Translations under genes and position numbers: made by a program
Notes under the pieces: model-generated
The model's database searches: none
Told to the model about the DNA's origin: nothing
Seen by the model: only the letters and a program-made list of their open reading frames with translations
Part shown: piece by piece, positions 34,410-43,920 of the stretch
Layout: each line of letters opens with the position of its first letter
Position numbering within the stretch: position 1 is the stretch's first letter
Origin: Microbulbifer elongatus
GTDB taxonomy: Bacteria; Pseudomonadota; Gammaproteobacteria; Pseudomonadales; Cellvibrionaceae
Direction: 5' to 3'
Assembly: GCF_020524885.1 (NCBI RefSeq)
Contig: NZ_JAIVKJ010000001.1
Location: 1,178,001 to 1,242,000 of the forward strand
Length of the DNA: 64,000 nucleotides

Positions 34410-36737
34410 ATGAAATTTAAAAAAACGTACCTCGCTATCTGTATCGCATCTCAGTGTGTAGTAAGTGCTGTTGCCGATACATCGGAATCAAATAATCAAG
34501 ACCGCACTATTGAAGAAGTAATGGTCACGGCCCAGAAAAGGCCGCAATCGTTACAGGATGTACCCATTTCAATAGCGGCAATATCGGGTGACACACTCGA
34601 TTCACAAGTGATTCTTTCGTTCGATGAACTGGCAGCTGACTTGCCCAATGTCGAGTTTGTAGCAAGCCCTGGATTGGATGGCGCAATTGGTATGAGAGGA
34701 GTATATACCTCCACAGGGAATCCGGCATTTGAGCAGTCAGTAGGTGTATATTCCGATGGTATTTACATTTCCAGGGGGCGCCTATACAACCTTGCTTTTT
34801 TGGACCTTGAGAACGTAGAAATACTACGAGGACCGCAAGGCGTTCTACAGGGAAAAAATAGTGTGGCGGGTGCAGTCAACTTTATCTCAAAGAAGCCGAC
34901 AGACACCTTTGAAGGTCATTTGTCCGGGCACTATGAGCTTGAGCATGGGAGCTATTCGGGAGAGGCAGTTATTTCCGGCCCGCTTTCTGACCGCCTGAGG
35001 GGACGTATAGCACTGCAGGAACAATATACCGGTGGATATCTGGATTTCCCTCGTATGGGTGAAAAGGACCAGAACGAGACGGAATCAAGAGGAGTTCGAG
35101 TAAGTGTCGAATATGATTTGACGGAAAACTCTGAGCTTCTTGTTCGCTATGATCATCAGGAGACTGAAGCCTCGGGCGCGACTTTTGGACCGTATAAGTT
35201 TCAAGAGGGTGTGCGTGAGGCATATGAAGCGCTCTACGAGTCGGTCGACCCGGACTTCGGTTATGTAACCAGCGGCGTTATATCTAATGGGAAGCTGCTC
35301 AGTGTAGATGAAGCCGGGAATATCAGTGCCACAAATAAGCTCCCTAGCCAGGGTGCAACAGTGGATATGCTTTCAGCCACGTATAACTTGCAGCTGCAGA
35401 ATAGGGCAGAGATTACGTCTATCACTAGCTATACCGATTATTCTACCCATAGTGTATTGGTAAATACGTTTAACGGCATCGACTGGCTGACGCAGGGTGA
35501 TGATGAGAAGGATGAGGCGTTTGATCAGTTTACCCAGGAGATTCGCTATGCGTCCCCTGGTGGTGAAACTCTAGACTACGTCGTTGGGCTGTATTACCTC
35601 GCGCAATCCCTTGATGCAAGTACGGACGGAACCATAATCGACGCTAGTGCACTAGGATATCCGGCGATGGCTTCGTTCGTACAAGATATCGGATTTGTGC
35701 AAAACACAGAGTCAATTTCTGCGTTTGGCCAGATTACGTGGAATGTAAGTGATGTTTTCCGAGCGAATCTGGGGTTGCGGGAGACTTATGAGTCGAAAGA
35801 GGCGGATGGCTTCTTAACCTCTTTTACCCCGGACAGGAACGTTGTATTAGATCCAGGGTTTAATCCGCTCGTAGATCAATTTTCGACAAACTGGGAAAAT
35901 AAAGACAAGCGTGTAGAGCGGAGCCTTGATCCGTCATTTTCAGTACAGTGGGATTTCTCTGAAGATGGGATGTTATATGCCAGCTGGACCAGTGCGACGA
36001 AAGCGGGTGGCTTTAATGCCGCGGACAGTCGCGGGGATAACTTCGAGTACGAAGAGGAGTCCGCCACCAGCTACGAAGTCGGCGCGAAACTATCTCTGCT
36101 AGAAAATAAAATGCAGGTAAATGTTGCAATTTTTCAGTCTGATTATAGTGATCTTCAAGTAAATGCCTGGGATGCAAGTGCCAGCTCTTTCAAGACTGGC
36201 AATGCGGCCGAGGCAACCATTGGTGGTGTTGAGGCTGATTTCATCTATCTGGTTACAAATAGCTTAAAGATCGGTAGTACCTTTGCCTATCTCGATGCCA
36301 CTTATGATGACTACCCGGGTGCCTCCTGTTCTGTAGGTGAAAGTGAGGAGAGCGATTGTATTGGCGGCAATCGTAATGCTTCAGGTGACGCGCTCAGGCA
36401 AGCGCCAGAATGGTCTGCGAATGTCTTTGCTGAATTATCAATCGACCTTTCCGACAGTCTGGAGTTGATGTCCAGAATATCGGCTAACTCCACTGACTCC
36501 TACTTCATGTCTGCCACTAACGATCCATATCTGTTGGTAGATTCTTATAGCAAGGTAGATGGTCAGGTGTCACTGATCAGTACTGATTCGACCTGGTCCG
36601 TTTCTTTGCTGGCTAAGAACCTAACCAATGAAAAAGTTCCTTTTTTCGCCAATAGTACTCCGCTATTTGAAGATGCCTATTTTTCTTCTGTCGAGGTTGG
36701 GCGAGAGGTGTTTTTAAAGTTTGATTATGGCTTTTAA
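34410..36737 (+). CDS. TonB-dependent receptor, small-molecule (sphingomonad-like) type
   Basis: The 775-residue receptor has a signal peptide (MKFKKTYLAICIASQCVVSAVA) and TonB box IEEVMVTAQKRPQSLQDVPISIAAI. The plug includes LENVEILRGPQGVLQGKNSVAGAVNFISKKP, and the barrel ends VFLKFDYGF. The VTAQKRxQSLQDVPISI plug is characteristic of receptors in aromatic, steroid and siderophore-like substrate loci, unlike the carbohydrate-type receptor at 13433. It presumably imports the compound degraded by the downstream hydrolases and monooxygenase. A weak hairpin at 36793-36839 (AGCACTTCCAG/CTGGAGTGCT) follows it. Confidence 0.9.
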   Translation: MKFKKTYLAICIASQCVVSAVADTSESNNQDRTIEEVMVTAQKRPQSLQDVPISIAAISGDTLDSQVILSFDELAADLPNVEFVASPGLDGAIGMRGVYTSTGNPAFEQSVGVYSDGIYISRGRLYNLAFLDLENVEILRGPQGVLQGKNSVAGAVNFISKKPTDTFEGHLSGHYELEHGSYSGEAVISGPLSDRLRGRIALQEQYTGGYLDFPRMGEKDQNETESRGVRVSVEYDLTENSELLVRYDHQETEASGATFGPYKFQEGVREAYEALYESVDPDFGYVTSGVISNGKLLSVDEAGNISATNKLPSQGATVDMLSATYNLQLQNRAEITSITSYTDYSTHSVLVNTFNGIDWLTQGDDEKDEAFDQFTQEIRYASPGGETLDYVVGLYYLAQSLDASTDGTIIDASALGYPAMASFVQDIGFVQNTESISAFGQITWNVSDVFRANLGLRETYESKEADGFLTSFTPDRNVVLDPGFNPLVDQFSTNWENKDKRVERSLDPSFSVQWDFSEDGMLYASWTSATKAGGFNAADSRGDNFEYEEESATSYEVGAKLSLLENKMQVNVAIFQSDYSDLQVNAWDASASSFKTGNAAEATIGGVEADFIYLVTNSLKIGSTFAYLDATYDDYPGASCSVGESEESDCIGGNRNASGDALRQAPEWSANVFAELSIDLSDSLELMSRISANSTDSYFMSATNDPYLLVDSYSKVDGQVSLISTDSTWSVSLLAKNLTNEKVPFFANSTPLFEDAYFSSVEVGREVFLKFDYGF

Positions 36738-36968
36738 CTGAGGTTTTGTGTTAGCGGAGTGGCGGACGCGTTTATAGAAGGTTAGCCATTCCAGCACTTC
36801 CAGTAGTGTGTAAATAATCAATTGTCCTGCTGGAGTGCTTTCCCCTGATTTTTGCACTGGGCCGATTCGTAGTGATATCGGAGAAAGGGGAAGAATACTA
36901 GGTGGTTTTTTAGAAGTATTTTGCGGGTTAGTTGTTCGTATTCGCTACCCGTTAAATGGGGGTAAGTA

Positions 36969-37796
36969 GTGAGAAATGCCGAAGAGTACATAAATAAAAC
37001 GTCCAAGTTTATATCAGTTGATGGTATGCATGTGCACTATAGGCGTGAAGGTAGTGGCCCAGTGATTTTATTGCTGCATGGGAGTGGGTCATCACTGCAT
37101 TGCTTTGACCAACTCGCTGACTCTCTGGTGGAAAACTTTGAGGTTGTAAGGCTGGATCTTCCTGGGTTCGGATTGACGGGGCCTCGTCGGGATCGGGACT
37201 ACAGGATTCAGACATTCTCAACTTTTATCGCTAGATTCATGTCTGCACTATCAATCGAACGATTCAGTGTCGCCGGTAACTCGCTTGGAGGTAACGTCGC
37301 ATGGAACATGGCTCTTGATTACCCGGGCCGCGTGGAGTCACTGATACTGATGAACGCAACAGGATACCCGGAAAAATCAATACCTTCAGCAATGCGCCTT
37401 GCACGTAATCCACTGCTGAAGCCCCTACTGCGGCGCTGGGCGCCTCGGAAGGCTACTGAAAATAGTGTCCGTAAACTAGTCGGCTCGAAGATGGCCAATA
37501 TCGATGATGCTTTGGTGGATCGCATACATGCGATGATGAGCCGTAAAGGAAACCGCGCAGCATTTGTCGATCTTGCCAATACACAGCAGGCAGATCGCAC
37601 GGGAGATATACCTGGAATCAAAGTACCGACTCTGGTGCTTAGCGGTGAAGGTATCGATGGCCAACATTTCGCACGTGATATTGCCAATAGCCGGGAGATT
37701 ACCTTCGGTGGTGTCGGTCATTTGCTTCCGGAAGAAGCACCGGTATTAGCCGCCGAGGCCATACGTTCTCACCTGAATAATGTAGTGCGACGGTAA
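36969..37796 (+). CDS. Alpha/beta hydrolase (MhpC-like), first
   Basis: From GTG 36969 (GGGGG upstream) the protein is 275 residues. Motifs are the oxyanion segment LLLHGSGSS, the nucleophile elbow GNSLGG, and the catalytic His in GGVGHLLPEEAP. The acid residue is probably in LVLSGEGIDGQHF. It resembles C-C hydrolases and esterases of aromatic pathways such as MhpC, though the substrate is not predictable. The next gene begins 5 nt after its stop; they are co-transcribed. Confidence 0.85.
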   Translation: MRNAEEYINKTSKFISVDGMHVHYRREGSGPVILLLHGSGSSLHCFDQLADSLVENFEVVRLDLPGFGLTGPRRDRDYRIQTFSTFIARFMSALSIERFSVAGNSLGGNVAWNMALDYPGRVESLILMNATGYPEKSIPSAMRLARNPLLKPLLRRWAPRKATENSVRKLVGSKMANIDDALVDRIHAMMSRKGNRAAFVDLANTQQADRTGDIPGIKVPTLVLSGEGIDGQHFARDIANSREITFGGVGHLLPEEAPVLAAEAIRSHLNNVVRR

Positions 37797-37801
37797 AAAT
37801 C

Positions 37802-38746
37802 ATGATTTCTTATTTCACTGCTCGCGGCGAAAGTAACCGCCTCGATGATTCGAGCCGTAAGAGTCTTAGAGGCAGCTTTGTGCAGCTATCGGATGGGGTG
37901 ACTCATTACGAGCTAAAAGGGCCTGCCGGTGGTCAGCTTGTGGTTCTGGTGCCAGGGTTGACAGTGCCCCTTTTTTACTGGGATAGCCTCGTACGAGAAT
38001 TGAACGGATACGGGTTTCGCACGCTGGCATACAGTGCATATGGAAGAGGGTACTCCGACCGGGTGGAGGCATCATACGATTACGCTCTGTTCGTGCGCCA
38101 GTTACGTGACCTGATACATACGCTCGAATTGGATGGCCCTCGCCATGTTGTAGGCGCCTCAATGGGGGCCTTGATCGCCATGGCATGGGTGCAAGAGCAA
38201 CCCTCTCTTGCGACATCGCTGACGCTGGTTGGCCCTGCCGGGCTGGAACATCAACTGCCACCTCTTGTTCGCTTACTGCGTTTTAACACCTTCGCGCACT
38301 ATTTTGGCCGGTTCTTGGGCCAACGCTTGTTGCGGGCGCATCTGGCCAATGAGGTTGAGTCTAGCGAGCGCGCTGAGGTGCTTAGCGAGATGGTGCTAGA
38401 TGCCTATACATACGAGGGGTCAATTTATGCGCTGTTCTCAACTCTGCAGTCATTTAATCTGACACGGCAACACGATTTGTATCGTAAAACTTGCTTGTCT
38501 TCAGTCCCAGTTCATCTCTTATGGGGGAGTGGAGATCATGTGACACCGATTGATAAATTCGATGAAGCCCGGGTGTTACTCCAACCCGCTAAATCCTTTT
38601 CCTTTGCAGACTGTGGACATATGCCCCCGTTCGAGCTGCCTGAAGAAGTCGGGAAGCACATGGTTTCATTCTTTCACGATTTTGCAACCGACTCTAACAT
38701 TATGAAAGTGGTCGACTCGGCTGCCGCACTACCGGAAGTACAGTAG
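37802..38746 (+). CDS. Alpha/beta hydrolase, second
   Basis: The 314-residue protein has VVLVPGLTVPLFYWDSLVREL, the nucleophile elbow GASMGA, acid site LLWGSGDHVTP and catalytic His in ADCGHMPPFELP. It is more distant from MhpC than the preceding hydrolase and lacks the HG of the oxyanion motif (VPG instead). It sits between the first hydrolase (5-nt gap) and the flavin monooxygenase (8-nt gap) in the same operon. Sequential action on one molecule, for example lactone or ester opening after Baeyer-Villiger-like oxidation or hydroxylation, is an inference. Confidence 0.83.
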   Translation: MISYFTARGESNRLDDSSRKSLRGSFVQLSDGVTHYELKGPAGGQLVVLVPGLTVPLFYWDSLVRELNGYGFRTLAYSAYGRGYSDRVEASYDYALFVRQLRDLIHTLELDGPRHVVGASMGALIAMAWVQEQPSLATSLTLVGPAGLEHQLPPLVRLLRFNTFAHYFGRFLGQRLLRAHLANEVESSERAEVLSEMVLDAYTYEGSIYALFSTLQSFNLTRQHDLYRKTCLSSVPVHLLWGSGDHVTPIDKFDEARVLLQPAKSFSFADCGHMPPFELPEEVGKHMVSFFHDFATDSNIMKVVDSAAALPEVQ

Positions 38747-38754
38747 GATTGAAT

Positions 38755-40344
38755 ATGCAAAATAAGCCAGAAGTAATCATTGTGGGTGCCGGCCCAACGG
38801 GTCTCACATTAGCCTGCGATCTAGCCAGACGGGGCGTTCGCTTCAGAATATTTGATAAGTCTGAACAAGCCTTTTGCGGCTCCCGCGCGAAGGGTGTACA
38901 GCCCAGAACCCAGGAAGTGCTTGACGACTTAGGCGTTATTGGCGCCTTGAAATCAGTCGGTGCTCCCTATCCTCCAATGTGCGCACATTTGTGGAAATTT
39001 CGCTTTCGATGGCACATGCAAAAAGTGACGGACGTTACCCCGGATGTCCCCTATCCCAACATCCTGCTAGTCCCCCAATGGCAGACAGAAAAGGTCCTTG
39101 GCGATGAATTGGAACTCAGTGGTCATAGGGTTGAGCGAGGGCTAGAAATTATTGCCCTGGACCAGGACTCGGAGCAGGTTAGTATTCAGTTGCGGGGTAA
39201 GAATGTTATAGAAAAAGTATCTGCACGTTATCTCGTCGCAGCCGACGGCGGTCGCAGTTTTGTCAGGAAGGCTCTGGATGTCGGCTTCGAGGGATTCAGC
39301 AGGGAAGAAGGGCGAATGATTGTTGGAGATGTCCGTGTTGAGGGCCTCTCGAGAGACGCCTGGCATGTGTGGCCAAAAGCCAAGGGTGGGCTTATCGGTC
39401 TGTGTCCACTGCCTCATACCGACTTGTTTCAGTTAATGATGCGGCTGAAACCGGGGGACGAACCGGAATTGTCAGAAGAAGAGGTGCAAAAGCGCTGGTT
39501 GGTGGGTACGCGGCTCAAGTCTGTACGCCTACATTCACCCACCTGGCTTTCCGTATTCCGTCCCAATGTGCGTATGGTTAAGAAATACCGTGTCGGGCGA
39601 GTCTTCCTTGCGGGAGATGCTGCGCATGTGCATACCCCGGCCGGTGCTCAGGGGCTCAATACCGGGGTCCAGGATGCATACAACCTGGGATGGAAACTGG
39701 CGATGTCGTTACGCGGGGCGCCGGATACCTTACTCGACAGCTATGAAGAAGAGCGGCTGCCAGTAGCTGCTGCTGTGCTCCAAATTTCAACAAAACTATA
39801 TGGCGCAGATAAGAAGCGCAGTATACCAAAGATGAAGCGTGGTGATGCTGAGAGGCAGCTGGCGCTCAACTATCGTGGAAGCTCCCTCGCTATGGGAAAT
39901 GGATCAGAACCCGGTGTTCTCCAGGCGGGCGATCGCGCCCCCGATGCACCATGTGAGGGCCAGTCTGGAAAGTTGCGATTCTTCGATGTCTTCCGAGGAC
40001 CACACTTCACCCTGCTTGCATTTGGGGAAAAAGCGGCCGTGGCGATAAAGCAGATTGAACTGCCGACGCCGGAAATATTGCGCAGCTTTGCTGTGCTCCA
40101 TACAGGTCCGGCTTTGGACCGCAGCATGCTGATTGACACCAGCGGGTCGGCACATACGATTTATGGTGTTGGAGATCAGGGCGAGACGATTGTGCTCGTA
40201 CGTCCCGATGGGTATATCGGGCTGATTGCCAGGCGGGATTGGAAACAAGCCTTGGCAGATTATTTCAATAATCTGATTGGTATTGGAACCAGCGACAAAG
40301 ACACGCTACAGGAAAGCAGCATGGAGATTTCTCTTGATCAGTAG
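38755..40344 (+). CDS. FAD-dependent aromatic-ring monooxygenase (PHBH/MhpA group A)
   Basis: From ATG 38755 (AGGA 6 nt upstream) the protein is 529 residues. It has all three group A flavoprotein motifs: VIIVGAGPTGLTLACDLARRGV, the DG motif ARYLVAADGGRSFVRKAL, and GRVFLAGDAAHVHTPAGAQGLNTGVQDAYNLGWKL. The C-terminal 130 residues form the thioredoxin-like domain seen in MhpA, phenol hydroxylase and polyketide hydroxylases (RPDGYIGLIARR near the end). It hydroxylates an aromatic or polyketide ring using NAD(P)H and O2. No ring-cleavage dioxygenase is encoded nearby, so the pathway is either incomplete here or not a catechol route. Confidence 0.87.
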   Translation: MQNKPEVIIVGAGPTGLTLACDLARRGVRFRIFDKSEQAFCGSRAKGVQPRTQEVLDDLGVIGALKSVGAPYPPMCAHLWKFRFRWHMQKVTDVTPDVPYPNILLVPQWQTEKVLGDELELSGHRVERGLEIIALDQDSEQVSIQLRGKNVIEKVSARYLVAADGGRSFVRKALDVGFEGFSREEGRMIVGDVRVEGLSRDAWHVWPKAKGGLIGLCPLPHTDLFQLMMRLKPGDEPELSEEEVQKRWLVGTRLKSVRLHSPTWLSVFRPNVRMVKKYRVGRVFLAGDAAHVHTPAGAQGLNTGVQDAYNLGWKLAMSLRGAPDTLLDSYEEERLPVAAAVLQISTKLYGADKKRSIPKMKRGDAERQLALNYRGSSLAMGNGSEPGVLQAGDRAPDAPCEGQSGKLRFFDVFRGPHFTLLAFGEKAAVAIKQIELPTPEILRSFAVLHTGPALDRSMLIDTSGSAHTIYGVGDQGETIVLVRPDGYIGLIARRDWKQALADYFNNLIGIGTSDKDTLQESSMEISLDQ

Positions 40345-41272
40345 CAATACCGAAGTGCGTGTAAATCAAGGCTCTAATAGTGCGCCCTTGATTGGTTTGA
40401 TTGTACTTGTGATTATTTGGGGCGTTAACTGGCCGATCATGAAGGTCGGTATTGCTGGGATCGGCGCCGCGGAGTTTGCTTTGCTTCGCGCGGTTCTAGG
40501 TGCAGTGACAATGTTTGTGGTTACTGCCGCGTTGGGTGTATTGCGCTGGCCCCCCAAAGAGGATCGCCTGCTCATTCTGCATCTCGGCCTTATGCAGACT
40601 GGTGCTTTCTTGCTTCTTATCAGCTTGGGAGTCGATGCTGTTGGTGCGGGCAAGTCAGCCATCTTGGCCTATACGACTCCGATTTGGGTGGCACCGTTAT
40701 CTGTATTGTTCCTTAAAGAGCGTCCATCAGGTGCGGCTATAGCCGGATCTGTGTTGGCATTGCTCGGATTGTTCGTGCTTCTCGGCCCTACTGAGATTGA
40801 CTGGAATGACAAGCAGGCGGTCACTGGAAATTTATTTCTTGTGGCAGCGGCGCTGGTTTGGTCACTAGCAATTGTGCATGTTCGTGGACACACCTGGAAA
40901 AGTAGCCCGCTTCAGGCCGTGCCATGGCAGCTCAGTATTGCTTCATTGTTCCTGTTTGTTTGGTGGCTCGTCGTAGAGCCAGCGAGTGAGAGGCATTGGT
41001 CACCTGAGGTAATAAGCTCTTTGGTATTCAACGGTATAGTCGCCACGGGCTTGGCGTTCTGGCTGATGACAGCTGCGAGCAAGAGGCTACCGGCATTGCT
41101 CACTTCACTAGTCTCACTCGCTGTCCCAGTCATTGGTGTGACAACGTCCGCCTGGACACTCCAGGAACCTGTGTCTGAATCGATGCTTATTGGAGGTTCT
41201 CTGGTTTTGGCCGGGTTGCTGGCACCGATATTTAATCTGATTATGCGTGATTCACGGCAACCTGCTACTTGA
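40334..41272 (+). CDS. EamA/DMT-family transporter
   Basis: The protein shows about ten hydrophobic helices in two EamA repeats, for example LIGLIVLVIIWGVNWPIMKVG, FALLRAVLGAVTMFVVTAALG and ALVWSLAIVHVRG. I choose the TTG at 40334 (GGAG 7 nt upstream, 11-nt overlap with the monooxygenase), giving 312 residues; a GTG at 40352 is an alternative and fits the membrane start as well. EamA carriers export or import small metabolites across the inner membrane. It is the fourth gene of the hydrolase-monooxygenase operon and may export a toxic intermediate (inference). Confidence 0.82.
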   Translation: MISSNTEVRVNQGSNSAPLIGLIVLVIIWGVNWPIMKVGIAGIGAAEFALLRAVLGAVTMFVVTAALGVLRWPPKEDRLLILHLGLMQTGAFLLLISLGVDAVGAGKSAILAYTTPIWVAPLSVLFLKERPSGAAIAGSVLALLGLFVLLGPTEIDWNDKQAVTGNLFLVAAALVWSLAIVHVRGHTWKSSPLQAVPWQLSIASLFLFVWWLVVEPASERHWSPEVISSLVFNGIVATGLAFWLMTAASKRLPALLTSLVSLAVPVIGVTTSAWTLQEPVSESMLIGGSLVLAGLLAPIFNLIMRDSRQPAT

Positions 41273-41396
41273 TTTTAAAGTGATGTGGAAATTTGTTGAA
41301 TTAATAAACATGTCTTCTGGTGGCAGGGTAAATCCTGTGCATTTAGCCGCTGCTGATATAGCGGAATATGAGTAATAAAAGACACAGGAATATGTG

Positions 41397-42758
41397 ATGT
41401 CTGAAAATAAAGAAATACGCTTGAGCAATGCCAGGCTCATGGCCTTCGTTTCTCCCGAAGCCCCTCTTGCGGCATTTATCATGGTTTTTTTCGTCTTCGT
41501 ACCCCCATTTTATGCCAGTACTTTGGGGCTCGGACTGACAACTGTGGGGATCATCTTTGCAGTAACCAAGCTCTGGGATGTCGTCACTGATCCCATTTTC
41601 GGCTCCTTTTCTGACAAATGGTCCACGCGATGGGGACGCCGCAGACCATGGCTTGTTTTTGCGGTTCCGCTATTACTTGTCAGTATATACATGGTTTTTA
41701 TTCCCTCTGGAGACTCTGTTACCTGGATGTATCTAACCTTCTGGTTAGTGATCCTCTATATCGGTTGGACACTGGGCTCTGTTTCGCATGTTGCGTGGGC
41801 AGCTGAACTTTCTGCCGATTATCACGAACGCTCCAGAATCTCGGGTGTTAAGCAAGGTGCTGCTCTTTTCGGGTCCGTGGCCTTGATGCTGATTATCGCG
41901 CTGATGGATGGAACGGGTGAGGCGAGCGAGTTTGATCGCCTCAAGCTTATTGGATCAACGGTTATGATCGCTTTGCCGCTTTGTGTTGTGGCTGCGTTAT
42001 GGGCTGCCAGAGAACCTCCCGCACGATCAGTAAGGTTTACGGATGGCAGAAAAACTCTAGGGATTCTCTTGCGAAATAAACCCCTGCGCCGAGTTTTGGC
42101 TGCAAATACATTGCTGACTATGTCCGCTGGTAGTATCGCAGTGATGTTCCTGTTTTATGTGGAAGATGTACTTTCGCTAGGTAAATGGGCATCTTTTGCC
42201 CTCATACCATGGATGCTTTCTGGGTTGTTGTTTCTTCCTCTTTGTATGAGGCTGACTCGAAAGCTAAACAAGCATAGATCGCTCTGTGTTGTTTTGTGCT
42301 ATCAATTGATTGTCAGCTTTTTATTTCTGGTTCTTCCTGAAGGCAATGTGATGCTGGCTTGCATCGCGTTTCTGGCAATGGGCGCTGTTCAAGCTGTTTT
42401 AACTTATATTCCAGCGGCGATCATGGCTGATGTTGTTGACGTTGATGTGGCGGAGTCCGGAAAGCAGAGGACAGGGCTGTATATGTCGATGTTGCAGACA
42501 AGTAGCAAAATTGCCTCAGCATTAGCTGTCGGTGTGAGTTATCCAATTCTGAGTGCTGTTGGTTTTGATGGGGGAAGTGCTGCCAATTATTCAGATGATG
42601 TGCTAGATAACGTTCGATGGGTAATGACACTTTTACCTGGATTTATGTTTATTTTGGTTGTTTTTATTATGTGGAATTTTCCACTTTGTGAAAAGCGCCA
42701 GGTCGCGCTAAGAAGACAAATCGATACTGCTCAAAGTAACGTTGGAGATTTTGTATGA
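41397..42758 (+). CDS. MFS transporter of the GPH (glycoside-pentoside-hexuronide) type
   Basis: The 453-residue protein starts at ATG 41397 (AGGAA 6 nt upstream). It has 12 hydrophobic segments, the GPH/MFS_2 loop KLWDVVTDPIFGSFSDKWSTRWGRRRPWL, and RISGVKQGAALFGS. GPH proteins couple Na or H to uptake of glycosides or related solutes, and relatives occur with TonB receptors in other catabolic islands. It may carry the imported substrate across the inner membrane after the receptor at 34410. A 124-nt gap separates it from the EamA gene, so it may have its own promoter. Confidence 0.87.
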   Translation: MSENKEIRLSNARLMAFVSPEAPLAAFIMVFFVFVPPFYASTLGLGLTTVGIIFAVTKLWDVVTDPIFGSFSDKWSTRWGRRRPWLVFAVPLLLVSIYMVFIPSGDSVTWMYLTFWLVILYIGWTLGSVSHVAWAAELSADYHERSRISGVKQGAALFGSVALMLIIALMDGTGEASEFDRLKLIGSTVMIALPLCVVAALWAAREPPARSVRFTDGRKTLGILLRNKPLRRVLAANTLLTMSAGSIAVMFLFYVEDVLSLGKWASFALIPWMLSGLLFLPLCMRLTRKLNKHRSLCVVLCYQLIVSFLFLVLPEGNVMLACIAFLAMGAVQAVLTYIPAAIMADVVDVDVAESGKQRTGLYMSMLQTSSKIASALAVGVSYPILSAVGFDGGSAANYSDDVLDNVRWVMTLLPGFMFILVVFIMWNFPLCEKRQVALRRQIDTAQSNVGDFV

Positions 42759-42905
42759 CAGATATCTTCATGCCAATTGTGGTTGAGTCGAAGAGTCAAA
42801 TTGTTCGCACGATCTGATGTTTAATGCGTAAAATTGCCGAACCATAGGTATTGATAGTTGCAGCTTTATTCAAATCCCTAGCCCCCTATCACTCAGGAAA
42901 ACAGC

Positions 42906-43130
42906 GTGACTAGGTTACCAAGCGTTTCAAACTGCATAGATTGCGTCGCCCCACATCGGACGTGGACGTGGTTTGAACGCGTGGAGAACAATCTGTCCGG
43001 ACTGCCTCCTGTGGCCCGGGAGGCGCGAGCCTTTCGGAAACGGCCTTTTGACAGCTTTCTAGGTTCGCTGCTAGGGGGATATGGCGTCTCTGATAGAAAT
43101 TATGGAGTTAAAGTAAAGTGTTGCTTTTAG
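42906..43130 (+). CDS. Possible small protein of 74 residues at the island edge
   Basis: A GTG at 42906 is preceded by AGGA at a spacing of 6 nt and opens a frame of 74 codons (MTRLPSVSNCIDCVAPHRTWTWFERVENN to KVKCCF) with six Cys or Trp clusters but no recognised family. Bases 43018-43077 inside it resemble a hairpin element at 48733-48792, so it may instead be a decayed copy of that element. I give it low confidence. The surrounding gap (42759-43217) holds nothing else that I can support. Confidence 0.3.
   Translation: MTRLPSVSNCIDCVAPHRTWTWFERVENNLSGLPPVAREARAFRKRPFDSFLGSLLGGYGVSDRNYGVKVKCCF
43018..43077. repeat. Dispersed element copy A (degenerate)
   Basis: This aligns without gaps to 48733-48792 at about 65% identity, with conserved blocks GGGAGGCGCGAGCCTT, CGGA, AGGTTCGC and GGGG. 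The terminator hairpin formed in the other copy is disrupted here. Confidence 0.5.
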
Positions 43131-43217
43131 ACGCTTGTCATCTATTAAGTCCTGAGCCGCTTGGGCTGCTCATTATTGACTAGCCCGTGAAACTCCCACA
43201 CGCCCATTCGAGAAAAC

Positions 43218-43709
43218 TTATTTTTTCTTAGGTGAAATCCGCATGGTGATGTCTGCGTGGAAGACTTCCTCGCCATTGGTATCAAATACGCTCACCGGTA
43301 TCACCACATCCTGCGCAGAATCCCAATGAAAGTCGTCCACCTTACACACGGCGCGCAAGTCTGTTTTGGCCATTTTCAAGTATTGCACGGTCATGCCCAC
43401 CGGAATCCAGCGGAAGTTGCCATTCAGGGATACGTCCAGGCACACGCCGCCCGCCAGCTCCGCGGCGTTACACATGGCGATGGCGTGCACGGTTTTAATG
43501 TGGTTTTGTACAGCGCGGCGCTTCTTCAGTTTCACCTCAACCAGGCCCGGCTTTATCTGGGTGAAGCGCGGTTTGATCGAGCTGAAGTAGGGGGCGTTGA
43601 AGCAGACAACTTTGCTCACCAGCCAGCGGCCAAAGCCATTGCCGCCCAAGCTTTTCCAGAGTTTCAGGAGCGGGCTTTTGGAGGGTAGGTAAGAGGGTAC
43701 GTAAGTCAT
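43218..43709 (-). CDS. DUF4442 hotdog-fold thioesterase-like protein, copy 2
   Basis: The 163-residue protein is nearly identical to the copy at 29406. Differences are a four-residue insertion near the N-terminus (VPSYLPSK versus APSK) and a few substitutions such as KHRAV to KRRAV, and DFYWDS to DFHWDS. It has the same DUF4442 helix HAIAMCNAAELAGG. No elaA gene follows this copy. It is divergent from aruI, 211 nt away. Synonymous and spacer differences show the duplication is not brand new. Confidence 0.85.
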   Translation of the reverse strand: MTYVPSYLPSKSPLLKLWKSLGGNGFGRWLVSKVVCFNAPYFSSIKPRFTQIKPGLVEVKLKKRRAVQNHIKTVHAIAMCNAAELAGGVCLDVSLNGNFRWIPVGMTVQYLKMAKTDLRAVCKVDDFHWDSAQDVVIPVSVFDTNGEEVFHADITMRISPKKK

Positions 43710-43855
43710 TTGTTATCTCGTGCCTGGCGGTTTCATTAAGTGCTTCATTAAGTGCTTTATTCTTGCACCCTTGTCACTCGCAGATTAAGTATCAAACTGC
43801 CCGATAGGCTTGTCCATACCGCTTACTGGCGCCCAGCCTGTGTGTCCCAAACCTG
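43218..43855. repeat. Direct repeat, right copy (DUF4442 gene plus upstream DNA)
   Basis: Homologous to 29406-30020 in the same orientation, with a small insertion of repeated TTCATTAAGTGC units upstream of the start codon (43728-43760). The pair brackets the island and would permit its loss by recombination. Confidence 0.85.
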
Positions 43856-43920
43856 CATTGAGGTTTTGAGTTTCTCCCCTTAGCATGGCCGCCCAAGCAG
43901 AATAAATCGGTGGTTGCAGT

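Noticed and set aside
43600-43855. CRISPR-like short tandem repeats TTCATTAAGTGC
   Set aside because: Only two or three adjacent 12-nt units and no spacers; simple duplication in the repeat's upstream DNA.
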